From: JBBQCW01 sp038319025
Lineage (GTDB): Bacteria; Actinomycetota; Thermoleophilia; Solirubrobacterales; Solirubrobacteraceae
DNA length: 64,000 nt
Reading direction: 5' to 3'
NCBI GenBank assembly: GCA_038319025.1
Contig: JBBQCW010000003.1
Coordinates: 62,001-126,000 of the forward strand
The position numbers and the translations under genes were made by a program. The notes under the pieces are model-generated. The model made no database searches. It had not been told where the DNA came from and worked only from the letters and a program-made list of their open reading frames with translations. This document shows, piece after piece, positions 17,724-25,513 of this stretch (its first letter is position 1; each line of letters opens with the position of its first letter).

Positions 17724-19475
17724 TCAGGACTTCCCGTCCCATTTGGTCCAGATCTCCTTGCCGAACCCCTTCACCTTCGGAGCGGCGCTGTAGCCGAGGT
17801 AACGCAGGCCGAAGATATCCTGCACCGCTTTGAGCAGGGAGTAGTGGTTCCGCGGCGTGCTCACGACGGTGCCCGGCTTCACCAAAGTGGAGAGGATCAG
17901 CGCCCCGACTTTCCCGCCGCCCGCGCCCGGCGTGGCGGTACCGCCCGGGTTGGTGGTGTTGGGATAGGCATTCGGCGTCCCGCAGCACGTGGAGGAATCC
18001 GCCGTCGCCCCCGTCGACGGCGCTTGGTCGGTGGTGATGATGATCGCGCCGCTGTCCTTGTAAGCGGGCGAGGCGAGGATCTCGGGGATCGTCTTCTGCA
18101 ACCAAGCGTCCGCGGCGGCCGGGCCGGCGGGGGCTCCCTCGGCGCACGGTGTGTCGCTGCCGTCATTGCAGACGTTCGGCACGACGTACGAGAAGTTCGG
18201 GGTGGTACTGGCCTTCGCCAGATCCTTGCTCAGCGCGTCGACGCCGACCACAGACTTCGTGCAGGTGTCGGCGACGTCGATGATCGTGTGGAAGTACACG
18301 AGCGGGTTGCGCCACGTCACGTATGGGTCGCCCGGCGTGGGCACATGCCACGGATCCGTCTCGTCGAACTGGGGATGACGGCATGTCTGGGTGGGAACAG
18401 ACGGTGTGATCGCCGGCGTTGTGGTGGTAGGCGTCGTCGTGGCTGGCGCGGTGGTCGTCGGAGTGGTCGTCGTCGCTGCTGGCGTGGCGGGTGCCGGCGT
18501 GGTTGCGGGCGGCGCCTGGCTTTCGATGTACGCCTTCCACGTGAGGTTCTGAGCCGGCAGCTGGTCGAGCAGCGTGTACGTCTGGGCGGAGTACACGCAG
18601 CCCTTACCCGTGGCTTGGGCGGTGGCGTCGTCAGCGATGGTGCCGGGATCCAGGTTCGAAAATACCGGGCAGTTCTGCTGCGTGGCCTCGGTCGGCCCCT
18701 GGCCGCTCAGCACGGCTATGCCGTTGGGCAACGACTCGTGGGCGATCGCGTAGTAACCGGACAGCGTTTCCCCCTTGGCGGCCAGTGTCTTGGACAGGTA
18801 CGGCGCTTTTGACTCCGGTCCGTACAAAGCGTCGTAGCGCTGATCGCCCAGCATCACGATCCAGACGTGCTTGATCGATGGGGCAAGTGCCTTTGTGGTC
18901 CCACCGGCCTGCGTGTCCGGTGTCGTCGTGGTCGGCGTGGTGGTGGTGGTGGCGGCGGTTACGGGGACGTCCGCGACGGGGACCGGGGCGGTAGACGTGA
19001 CCGGTGGCGGGGGTGTCGTCGTCGTAGTGGTGGTGTCGGTGGTCGTGGTGGCCGTGGGCGTGGGCGCCGGTGAGGCGGCGACGACGAACACCTGCCCTCC
19101 TGCTGCAGCGTCGCTGGAGGACACCCGCGGGCCGACCACGCCGCCCAGCACGACGCCGAAGGCCAGCAGGACGAAGAGCAACGACATCGCGACCCTGGGG
19201 GAGGGCAACGCGAACCAGGGGGCCGCCTCGTCGTCGCCGTCCTCGTCTTCCTGTTCGGCGTCCGCCGCGAACGCGACTACGGCTACCGGCACCGACTCGG
19301 CTTCACGCGCCTTGGCTGCTGCCAGCACGGTGCGCCAGTCCACGCGTGGGCGCGTGCGCGGCTCGCCACAGACCAAGCAGTAGCGCTGGTCGGCGGCGAG
19401 TCGGGCCGAGCACGAGGCGCATTGGTCGCCGGGGGCGCCTAGGTCTGGTGTATTGAGCGGGGGCTGATCGGGCAC
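17724..19475 (-). CDS. Membrane-anchored phosphoesterase with N-terminal zinc ribbon
   Basis: A 583-residue protein starting at GTG 19475. Residues ~18-40 form a zinc ribbon C-A-S-C-S-A-R-L-A-A-D-Q-R-Y-C-L-V-C-G, followed by an acidic stretch, one membrane helix (~95-118), and two Thr/Pro-rich linkers. The outer part resembles the phosphoesterase/phospholipase C family (PF04185): H-V-W-I-V-M-L-G-D, G-Y-Y-A-I-A-H-E-S-L-P-N, and I-I-I-T-T-D-Q. It would release phosphate from organic esters outside the cell. Its promoter has four PHO-like units and it is divergent from pstS. The same ribbon, L-A-A-D-Q-R-Y-C-L-x-C-G, recurs in the protein at 24333. Confidence 0.82.
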   Translation of the reverse strand: MPDQPPLNTPDLGAPGDQCASCSARLAADQRYCLVCGEPRTRPRVDWRTVLAAAKAREAESVPVAVVAFAADAEQEDEDGDDEAAPWFALPSPRVAMSLLFVLLAFGVVLGGVVGPRVSSSDAAAGGQVFVVAASPAPTPTATTTTDTTTTTTTPPPPVTSTAPVPVADVPVTAATTTTTPTTTTPDTQAGGTTKALAPSIKHVWIVMLGDQRYDALYGPESKAPYLSKTLAAKGETLSGYYAIAHESLPNGIAVLSGQGPTEATQQNCPVFSNLDPGTIADDATAQATGKGCVYSAQTYTLLDQLPAQNLTWKAYIESQAPPATTPAPATPAATTTTPTTTAPATTTPTTTTPAITPSVPTQTCRHPQFDETDPWHVPTPGDPYVTWRNPLVYFHTIIDVADTCTKSVVGVDALSKDLAKASTTPNFSYVVPNVCNDGSDTPCAEGAPAGPAAADAWLQKTIPEILASPAYKDSGAIIITTDQAPSTGATADSSTCCGTPNAYPNTTNPGGTATPGAGGGKVGALILSTLVKPGTVVSTPRNHYSLLKAVQDIFGLRYLGYSAAPKVKGFGKEIWTKWDGKS

Positions 19476-19537
19476 AGGTCACCGTGGCCCTGGGCTGGGC
19501 CATCCGCGTGAGTCTCCGCTTCCGCCGGCCACGCGGT

Positions 19538-19581
19538 GTGAAGTTCTCGTGAAAGTTAAAGCCATGTGAAAACTGTGTGAA
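19538..19581 (-). promoter_or_regulatory. PHO-box-like repeats for the phosphoesterase gene
   Basis: GTGAA (TTCAC on the minus strand) occurs at 19538 and 19549 and again at 19566 and 19577: two pairs, each exactly 11 bases apart, 63 to 106 bases ahead of the phosphoesterase start. Confidence 0.65.
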
Positions 19582-19620
19582 GAATGCGCGGATCTGGCGG
19601 TGACGTGGTCGACACACGAT

Positions 19621-19653
19621 GTTCACATCTCGAAAACCGCCCGTTCACATCGC
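19621..19653 (+). promoter_or_regulatory. PHO-box-like array for the first pst operon
   Basis: Three 11-base units: GTTCACATCTC, GAAAACCGCCC, GTTCACATCGC. The outer units are near-identical and 22 bases apart. A second weaker site (TTTCAC at 19722 and 19755, 33 bases apart) lies nearer to pstS. Confidence 0.68.
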
Positions 19654-19851
19654 CGCCCTCCGGTCGCGACACGCTGCAGTCGTGCTCCGTACGTATTCGC
19701 GGAACGACATGGCCGGTCTGCTTTCACAGCAGCTTTACCCACCGGCCACGACCGTTTCACAACTACGCCCTCGGGGCTTTGCACACTGCAAGTCACCGTC
19801 GTGGCCAACTTGGCCACGACCACCGGTCCACCTGTGAAAGGAGTCTTCACC

Positions 19852-20664
19852 ATGATTCGCATCCGCCAGCTCGGCGTGTGCGCCACGGCAGCCTCGATCC
19901 TCACCATGTCGTTCGCCGGTTCCGCGTCAGCGGCGCCCGTGATCACCATGAGCGGCTCGACCTCCGTCGCCCCCCTGGCGGCACTGCTCGCCAAGGCGTA
20001 CATCAAGAAGTACCCCGGCAAGGTCAAGTTCAAGCTGGCCCAAGGCGGGTCCGATGTCGGCGTCGCCGACGTTGCCGCCGGCCGCGTCTCGATCGGGAAC
20101 TCCTCGCGTGATCCCAAGCCGACCGATCCGGGCGGGATCTTTTTCAACAAGATCGCCCGTGACGCCATCTGCGTGATCACGAACACCGGCAACACCGTCG
20201 GTGACCTGTCGCAGGACACGATCCAAGGGATCTTCTCCGGCTCGATCCGCAACTGGAGCGACGTCCCCGGCTCGCCGATCACCGGCCCGATCGATCTCGT
20301 CGTCCGTACGCAGGCCTCCGGTACTCAGGATGCCTTCCAGAAGATCTTCATGGGCACCAAGACGGTGAGCAGCGGTGCTGCGGCCGTGGCCTCCAACGGC
20401 CTGGTGCAGCAGAAGGTCAAGAGCGACAAGCAGGCCATCGGGTACGCCTCGCTGGACTTCGTCGGCGGCACGCACGCGGCGTCCTACAAGGGCATCGGCT
20501 GCAACCTGCGCACCGCCAAGTCCGGCCAGTACGGCGGGGTGCGTAACTTCTGGATGGTGACTCGCGGCAGGGCCAAGGGTCAGCTCGCGAGCTTCATCTC
20601 GTGGGTCCAGAACAACAGCTCCGCACAGAAGATCGTCGGCACTCACTGGGTTCCGCTGAAGTAA
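19852..20664 (+). CDS. pstS: Phosphate ABC transporter substrate-binding protein, PstS (first operon)
   Basis: A 270-residue periplasmic-binding-type protein that captures phosphate outside the membrane for the Pst importer. The start at 19852 has a strong AAAGGAG site. The signal peptide ends at A-S-A-A-P and has no lipobox cysteine, unlike the second PstS of this window. The binding site motifs are M-S-G-S-T-S-V-A-P, A-Q-G-G-S-D-V-G, S-R-D and T-Q-A-S-G-T-Q-D. It is shorter than the second PstS (362). First gene of pstS-pstC-pstA-pstB plus three accessory genes, under a PHO-like array. Without a lipid anchor it may be held by another factor or released. Confidence 0.9.
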   Translation: MIRIRQLGVCATAASILTMSFAGSASAAPVITMSGSTSVAPLAALLAKAYIKKYPGKVKFKLAQGGSDVGVADVAAGRVSIGNSSRDPKPTDPGGIFFNKIARDAICVITNTGNTVGDLSQDTIQGIFSGSIRNWSDVPGSPITGPIDLVVRTQASGTQDAFQKIFMGTKTVSSGAAAVASNGLVQQKVKSDKQAIGYASLDFVGGTHAASYKGIGCNLRTAKSGQYGGVRNFWMVTRGRAKGQLASFISWVQNNSSAQKIVGTHWVPLK

Positions 20665-20674
20665 GGACGGAACG

Positions 20675-21685
20675 ATGGGCCGGCGACTCAGCAGATTCAT
20701 AGAGCAAGCACGCCGACCCTGGTCGGATCAGCGCGCCGAGATTGTTCTCGGCGCGCTGTCCGGTCTCGTCCTGCTGACCATCTTCGCGATGGTCGTCTTC
20801 ATCTTCGCCAAGGCTTGGCCCTCACTGTCCGCCAACGGGCTCGGGATCCTCGGCTCCGGGCATGATGTCGACAAGCAGCTCGGCGACATCTACAACTCAC
20901 CGGCGGGCGAGAAGAACTTCGTCTACACGCTCAACGCCTGGCCGCTCATCTACGCGACCGCGCTCACCACCGTCCTTTCGGTGGGGATGGGCATTTTCAT
21001 CTCCCTTTTCGCCGCCGTGTTCATCGTCGAGTTCGCTCCGGAGTCGCTGCGCCGCACGCTCAACCCGGTCATTCGCCTGCTGGCGGCTGTCCCGTCGGTG
21101 ATCTACGGCCTGATCGGCATCCTCGTGCTTGTCCCGTTCGTGGGCAATCACCTCATCTCGGCGCAACGCAAGGCCTCTGTGGAGTACGTGCTGACCGGCG
21201 GACTGAGCGGCGCGTCGCTCCTGGTCGCCGTGGTGATCCTTACGTTGATGATCGTCCCGATCATGGTCGCGCTGAACGTGGACGCCCTGAACAGCGTGCC
21301 ACGGGCTTGGAAGGAAGGGGCGGTTGCGTTGGGCGTCAACCGCTGGCGCGCGATGTGGAGCGTGTCGGTCCATGCGGCCCGCCCGGCGATCGTTGCCGCT
21401 GCCGTGCTCGCCACGTGCCGCGCGCTCGGTGAGTCGATCATGCTCCTGATGGTGTCGGGCTCGGTCGGTTTTGCGCCGAACCCGCTCGACGGCATCACGT
21501 TCTGGTTTGAGCCGCTGCGCACGGTCGCCTCGACCATCATCGAAGGCGCCGACAGCCTCGCCACGCCCGCCTACGCGCGCACCATGTACGCGCTTGCCGC
21601 GATGCTTCTCGCCTCCTGCTTCATCCTGTCGTTCGCCGGTTGGCTCATCAAGCAACCGCTCAAGAAGTACGGCAGGGGGGTCTGA
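20675..21685 (+). CDS. pstC: Phosphate ABC transporter permease PstC (first operon)
   Basis: A 336-residue permease with about six membrane helices, forming the channel with PstA. Family features: A-V-P-S-V-I-Y-G-L-I-G-I-L-V-L-V-P-F after the third helix and the cytoplasmic ATPase-contact loop E-G-A-V-A-L-G-V-N-R-W-R near residue 213. It lies 10 bases after pstS. A 40-residue loop after the first helix (~60-85) is predicted to be outside. Next gene starts 8 bases later. Confidence 0.9.
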   Translation: MGRRLSRFIEQARRPWSDQRAEIVLGALSGLVLLTIFAMVVFIFAKAWPSLSANGLGILGSGHDVDKQLGDIYNSPAGEKNFVYTLNAWPLIYATALTTVLSVGMGIFISLFAAVFIVEFAPESLRRTLNPVIRLLAAVPSVIYGLIGILVLVPFVGNHLISAQRKASVEYVLTGGLSGASLLVAVVILTLMIVPIMVALNVDALNSVPRAWKEGAVALGVNRWRAMWSVSVHAARPAIVAAAVLATCRALGESIMLLMVSGSVGFAPNPLDGITFWFEPLRTVASTIIEGADSLATPAYARTMYALAAMLLASCFILSFAGWLIKQPLKKYGRGV

Positions 21686-21693
21686 GCGCCGCC

Positions 21694-22710
21694 ATGTCGA
21701 CCTTCCGCGTCCCTCCCGCATCGGGCACGATTCCCCCGAGCCACGATCCCTTTTCTCCGCCCGCGACGGAAAAGCGCCGCCGCGTCAACGAGTCCCTCTC
21801 GACCTGGCGCTGGTCGGATCGCATCGGCTATGCGGTGGCCTGGGCGATCGGTCTCGGGTTGTGCGCCGTCGCCTTCGCGATCGTCGGCTTCATGCTTTTC
21901 AAGGGGCTGAGCGTTCTCAGTCTCGACCTGATCTTCAGTTCTCCCCAGGCGTCCGCTGACCAACGGAACTCGGGCGGGTTCATGGACCCGATCCTCGGCA
22001 CGATGATCCTCGTCGTCGTCGGGATCGTCATCGCCACACCGATCGCCGTGTGTGCGGCCGTCTGGGTGGTTGAGTACGGCCGTCCGACCTGGCTGGCTCG
22101 CTTCGTCGAGTCGGGCATCGAGATCATCGCCGGCACACCCGACGTGATCCTGGCGGTCTTCGGCCTGGCGCTCTTCCAGCAGAAGCTGTTCGCCCCGCTG
22201 TCATTCACGGCGCAAGGCGGAGCAGTGTTCGGGCGCTCCTTCATTGCGGCCGGGGCGATGATGTCGCTGATCGCTCTCCCGATGGTGTTCAGTTCGACGC
22301 GCGAGGGCCTGCAGGCGATCCCCCGCCATGTGCGAGAGGCGTCGTTCGGTCTCGGCAAGACCAGGATCGCGACCATCCGGCGTGTCCTTCTGCCGTCGGT
22401 ACGGACCAACATCGGTACCGGCGCGGCTCTCGGCATGGGCCGGATCGCCGGCGATACCGCGATCGTCCTACTGCTGGCCGGCGGCACCCTGTTGCTCGAA
22501 CCCCAGGGAAATGTCCCGGGAGTTGATGTGCTGACCGGAACCGGGTCCAGCCTCACCACTTACGTCTTCAACAACTCACCGGCGGGGGAGGGGAACGCTC
22601 ACGACAAGGCTTACGCCGCCGCGTTCGTCCTGCTCCTCATCGTCGTTCTGCTGAACTTCGGGGTCGACAAGATCGCCCGTGGAAGGAAGTCCGCCCAATG
22701 GAAGACCTGA
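21694..22710 (+). CDS. pstA: Phosphate ABC transporter permease PstA (first operon)
   Basis: A 338-residue permease. Start at ATG 21694; an earlier in-frame ATG at 21640 lies inside pstC. After a Pro/Ser-rich cytoplasmic N-terminus there are six hydrophobic segments. Family features: I-A-G-T-P-D-V-I-L-A-V-F-G, the ATPase-contact loop R-E-A-S-F-G-L-G-K-T-R near 215, and a G-R-I-A-G-D-T-A motif. It pairs with PstC to carry phosphate inward. Its end overlaps pstB by 13 bases. Confidence 0.9.
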   Translation: MSTFRVPPASGTIPPSHDPFSPPATEKRRRVNESLSTWRWSDRIGYAVAWAIGLGLCAVAFAIVGFMLFKGLSVLSLDLIFSSPQASADQRNSGGFMDPILGTMILVVVGIVIATPIAVCAAVWVVEYGRPTWLARFVESGIEIIAGTPDVILAVFGLALFQQKLFAPLSFTAQGGAVFGRSFIAAGAMMSLIALPMVFSSTREGLQAIPRHVREASFGLGKTRIATIRRVLLPSVRTNIGTGAALGMGRIAGDTAIVLLLAGGTLLLEPQGNVPGVDVLTGTGSSLTTYVFNNSPAGEGNAHDKAYAAAFVLLLIVVLLNFGVDKIARGRKSAQWKT

Positions 22711-23567
22711 TTCCGCCGCCCGTCCGCCGCATCGTCGTGGACACTCCCGCCCGGGTGGCCCCGGCGCACGTCAGCAACGGCACCGCACCCGCGCCGCAGC
22801 GCAGCGCGCCGGGGCCTGAGCGCATGACGCTTGAGGCGATGAGCGTGTTCTACGGCGACAACGAAGCGGTCAAGCAGGTCTCGCTGCCCATCCGTCAGGG
22901 CCAGGTGCTGGCCCTGATCGGCCCGTCCGGTTGTGGCAAGACGACGCTGCTGCGCACGCTGAACCGGCTCACGGAGCTCACGCCGACGGCACGCCGTTCT
23001 GGCCGGATCCTGCTGGACGGCGAAGAGATCGACCAGCTTGAGGTGACGACGTTGCGTCGGCGCATCTCGATGGTCTTCCAGCAGCCCAACCCTTTTCCGA
23101 TGTCGATCTTCGACAACGTCGCCTACGCCCTGCGCGAGCAGGCCTCCAAGCGCCCGCGCAAGCACGAGCTCCACGAGTACGTCGAGGGGGCGCTGACCCG
23201 CGCCGGTCTGTGGGACGAAGTCAAGGACGACCTGAACCGTCCTGCTCTGCGTCTCTCCGGCGGCCAGCAGCAGCGGCTGTGCATCGCCCGGGCGCTGGCT
23301 GTCCGGCCTGAGGTCCTGTTGATGGATGAGCCGTGCTCAGCCTTGGACCCGCGTTCGACCGCCGTGATCGAGGACCTGATCAGCGAGCTGCGCAGCGACC
23401 TGGCGATCGTGATCGTGACCCACAACATGCAGCAGGCTGAGCGGGTGGGCGACCTTGTCGCCTTCATGTATCTCGGCGACCTCGTCGAGTACGGAACCGC
23501 GGAGCAGGTCTTCGGCGCACCTCGGGCGCAGCGTACGCGCGACTACGTGAGCGGAGCGTTCGGGTGA
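22698..23567 (+). CDS. pstB: Phosphate ABC transporter ATP-binding protein PstB (first operon)
   Basis: A 289-residue ATPase that powers phosphate import. Walker A G-P-S-G-C-G-K-T-T near residue 75, signature L-S-G-G-Q-Q-Q-R-L-C-I-A-R, Walker B L-L-M-D-E-P-C-S-A-L-D-P, and the switch His in V-T-H-N-M-Q-Q-A. The N-terminal ~40 residues are a Pro/Ala-rich extension not found in most PstB. It overlaps pstA by 13 bases and the next gene by 4 (GTGA), indicating tight translational coupling. Confidence 0.93.
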   Translation: MEDLIPPPVRRIVVDTPARVAPAHVSNGTAPAPQRSAPGPERMTLEAMSVFYGDNEAVKQVSLPIRQGQVLALIGPSGCGKTTLLRTLNRLTELTPTARRSGRILLDGEEIDQLEVTTLRRRISMVFQQPNPFPMSIFDNVAYALREQASKRPRKHELHEYVEGALTRAGLWDEVKDDLNRPALRLSGGQQQRLCIARALAVRPEVLLMDEPCSALDPRSTAVIEDLISELRSDLAIVIVTHNMQQAERVGDLVAFMYLGDLVEYGTAEQVFGAPRAQRTRDYVSGAFG

Positions 23568-24316
23568 TTCACAGCCTTCCCATGCTGCGCGGGCTCGGCG
23601 CTCTGGTTCTCATCGTCGGTGCGGTGACGGCGCTGTCGGCGTGTGAGTCCACGCAGGACAAGAGCGCACGGCTGGGCAAGATCGCCGAGGCACATCGCAA
23701 GGCGGCGGCCAAGGGGCTCGTGATCAGCAAGATCAACCCTGACGTAAAGGTCACGGGCACGTACGTGATGCACGATCAGTACGGCAGCGCGGTGGCGGTG
23801 GGGCTGAAGAACACCGGGAAGACTCAGATCGAGGTGCCGATCGCGGTCGCCGTCAGCGGGGCCCGGAAGAAGCTCCTGTACCGCAATAACAGTCCGGGCT
23901 TGGACACGGCGCTCGTATCGATGCCGGTGGTACGTGCCGGGGCGACGACCTTCTGGGTCGACGACCAGGTGTCCGCCGACTCGGCGCCCAAGCGGGCAAA
24001 AGCCAAGGTTGGCGTTGCCGTCGTCGCTCCCTCTGCACTGCCCGAGATTCGCCTCAGTGGGCTGCGGCTGACGCAGGACTCTGACGGCATCACGGCCGTC
24101 GGCACGATCGAGAATCGCTCAAAGATTCCGCAGTTGCGGCTCACGGTGTTCGTCGTTGCCCAGAAGGGCGGCAAGGCCGTGGCCGCCGGCCGCGCCGTCG
24201 TGGAGAAGTTGCTCCCGTATCCGACGAAGAAGCCCGTCACCTTCAAGGCGTTCTTCATCGGCAACCCTAAGGGGGCACGGCTCTTTGCCGACGCCCCGCC
24301 GACCACGCTCAAATGA
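23564..24316 (+). CDS. Lipoprotein in the pst operon, function unknown
   Basis: A 250-residue lipoprotein with GTG start overlapping pstB by 4 bases. The signal has lipobox L-S-A-C near residue 27, then a helical stretch and two regions predicted to be beta-sandwich: one with G-S-A-V-A-V-G-L-K-N-T-G-K near 70-82 and one with T-A-V-G-T-I-E-N-R-S-K near 170-180. This N-T/N-R pattern resembles FxLYD or DUF-type extracellular beta domains. Coupling to pstB suggests a part in phosphate uptake, for instance an anchor or partner for the lipobox-free PstS, but that is inference. I do not recognise a named family. Confidence 0.78.
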   Translation: MIHSLPMLRGLGALVLIVGAVTALSACESTQDKSARLGKIAEAHRKAAAKGLVISKINPDVKVTGTYVMHDQYGSAVAVGLKNTGKTQIEVPIAVAVSGARKKLLYRNNSPGLDTALVSMPVVRAGATTFWVDDQVSADSAPKRAKAKVGVAVVAPSALPEIRLSGLRLTQDSDGITAVGTIENRSKIPQLRLTVFVVAQKGGKAVAAGRAVVEKLLPYPTKKPVTFKAFFIGNPKGARLFADAPPTTLK

Positions 24317-24332
24317 AGCCCAGGAGCCCAAA

Positions 24333-25019
24333 ATGAGCCCCGACGTACCGACCATTCACGCTCCACAACTCGGCGAGCCCGGTGAGCACTGCAGCGATTG
24401 CGGCTCAACCCTGGCCGCCGATCAGCGCTACTGCCTGGCCTGCGGTGCCCGTCGCGCCGATGCGCGCCTGCCGTTCATGGAGGTCCTGGGCGCGGGTGGT
24501 GCCGCCCCCGGCCCGGTATCCCCGATGTACGCGACCGCTCCGTCCGCGGGGCCACCGTTGCCTGCGAGTAGTCACGCGGCCCGCCAGCGGGCCAACCTGA
24601 CGGCCGTCGGGAGCGTTGCGTGCCTGCTCGCCGCCCTCGGGATCGGCGTTCTGCTGGGCAAGGACAACAGCTCGTCGGCCAAGGCGCAGGCGCCGCAGGT
24701 CATCACCGTCGGAGGCGCTGGGGTCCCGGCCGCCGCTGCGGCTGGTGCGGCGGCCGGTACCGCGGGCTCAGCCGCGGCGGCCAAGAAGTCGGCTTCGAAG
24801 TCCTCGTCCTCGTCGACCAAGAAGAGCTCATCGACGGCGGGCTCGAGCAAGAGCACCGCCAAGCCCAGCGCGGCGACGCAGCAGCTCAACAACACTTCCG
24901 GCTCGGACTACGTGAAGAAGTCCGCCAAGCTGCCCAAGGTCGTCGGCACGGGCGGCAAGCCACCGCCCAAGGACAACAAGAAGGCCGGCGGCGGCACCGG
25001 CTCGGTCACGATCGGATGA
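24333..25019 (+). CDS. Zinc-ribbon membrane protein with Ser/Lys-rich outer tail (pst operon)
   Basis: A 228-residue protein; ATG at 24333 follows AGGAG. N-terminal zinc ribbon C-S-D-C-G-S-T-L-A-A-D-Q-R-Y-C-L-A-C-G (~20-38), nearly the same as in the phosphoesterase at 17724-19475. One membrane helix (~93-112), then an Ala/Gly stretch and a low-complexity Ser/Lys tail with no fold motif. Ribbon inside and tail outside is the expected topology. It lies 16 bases after the lipoprotein gene and its stop overlaps the next ATG. Function unknown; the shared ribbon suggests a common cytosolic partner for two phosphate-regulated membrane proteins. Confidence 0.75.
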   Translation: MSPDVPTIHAPQLGEPGEHCSDCGSTLAADQRYCLACGARRADARLPFMEVLGAGGAAPGPVSPMYATAPSAGPPLPASSHAARQRANLTAVGSVACLLAALGIGVLLGKDNSSSAKAQAPQVITVGGAGVPAAAAAGAAAGTAGSAAAAKKSASKSSSSSTKKSSSTAGSSKSTAKPSAATQQLNNTSGSDYVKKSAKLPKVVGTGGKPPPKDNKKAGGGTGSVTIG

Positions 25020-25513
25020 GCCCCATGATCAGACGTACCAACAACACGACGCCCCAAGGCGCGGCCAACACCGTGGTCGACCCGCGTACCCAGGCCCTTC
25101 GCGATCAGCGCGACGCTTTGGCGGAACGTGTGGCCGAGGCCACGTGGGATCTGGGCGGCCTAACCTACGAGATGGCGGTGCGGGACTATTTTCGTCTGGA
25201 CGTGCTCGTGCGCCGAGCCGCCAAGCTGCAGGAACTCGACGCGGAACTGGGCGAGGTCGAGCGCCTACTGCTTCTTCAGGAGACGGGCACGACCGGCGGC
25301 TGCCGTTCGTGCGGAGCCCCGCATAGTCGTGGCGCGGTGTACTGCTGGAAGTGCGGTCAGCCACTCATGCTGCAGGCGCACGTCGTCTCCGGCAGCGCGG
25401 AGGTGCTGCCGGCGCCTGCTGGTCCGACCGACCCGAGGGGCCCGGCTATCCCGGCCACCGCGCCGGTCGTCGATCCGACGGTTGCCGATACGAACGTCAG
25501 CGCTTCTGCTTGA
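25016..25513 (+). CDS. Coiled-coil zinc-ribbon protein (pst operon)
   Basis: A 165-residue soluble protein. ATG at 25016 overlaps the previous stop (ATGA); an ATG at 25025 is a second option. Residues ~25-90 are charged and helical with heptad-like Leu/Ala spacing (R-D-Q-R-D-A-L-A-E-R-V-A-E-A; A-K-L-Q-E-L-D-A-E-L-G-E-V-E-R-L-L-L-L), a coiled coil. A zinc ribbon C-R-S-C-G ... Y-C-W-K-C-G follows (~97-118), then a Pro/Ala tail. It could bridge the ribbon proteins or DNA/RNA. The last 17 bases overlap the convergent DUF47 gene. Function unknown. Confidence 0.72.
   Translation: MSPMIRRTNNTTPQGAANTVVDPRTQALRDQRDALAERVAEATWDLGGLTYEMAVRDYFRLDVLVRRAAKLQELDAELGEVERLLLLQETGTTGGCRSCGAPHSRGAVYCWKCGQPLMLQAHVVSGSAEVLPAPAGPTDPRGPAIPATAPVVDPTVADTNVSASA

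Larger units (their letters stand above)
19476..19851. other. 376-base divergent regulatory region between phosphoesterase and pstS
   Basis: No gene here. It holds the minus-strand PHO-like pairs (19538-19581), a plus-strand PHO array (19621-19653), a weaker TTTCAC pair 33 bases apart (19722 and 19755), and the pstS Shine-Dalgarno AAAGGAG (about 19837-19842). Short open frames crossing it have no Shine-Dalgarno and look like chance. Confidence 0.65.

Noticed and set aside
18900..19090. Plus-strand Gly/Arg- and Val-rich frames in the phosphoesterase gene
   Set aside because: They come from Thr-rich linker codons read on the other strand.
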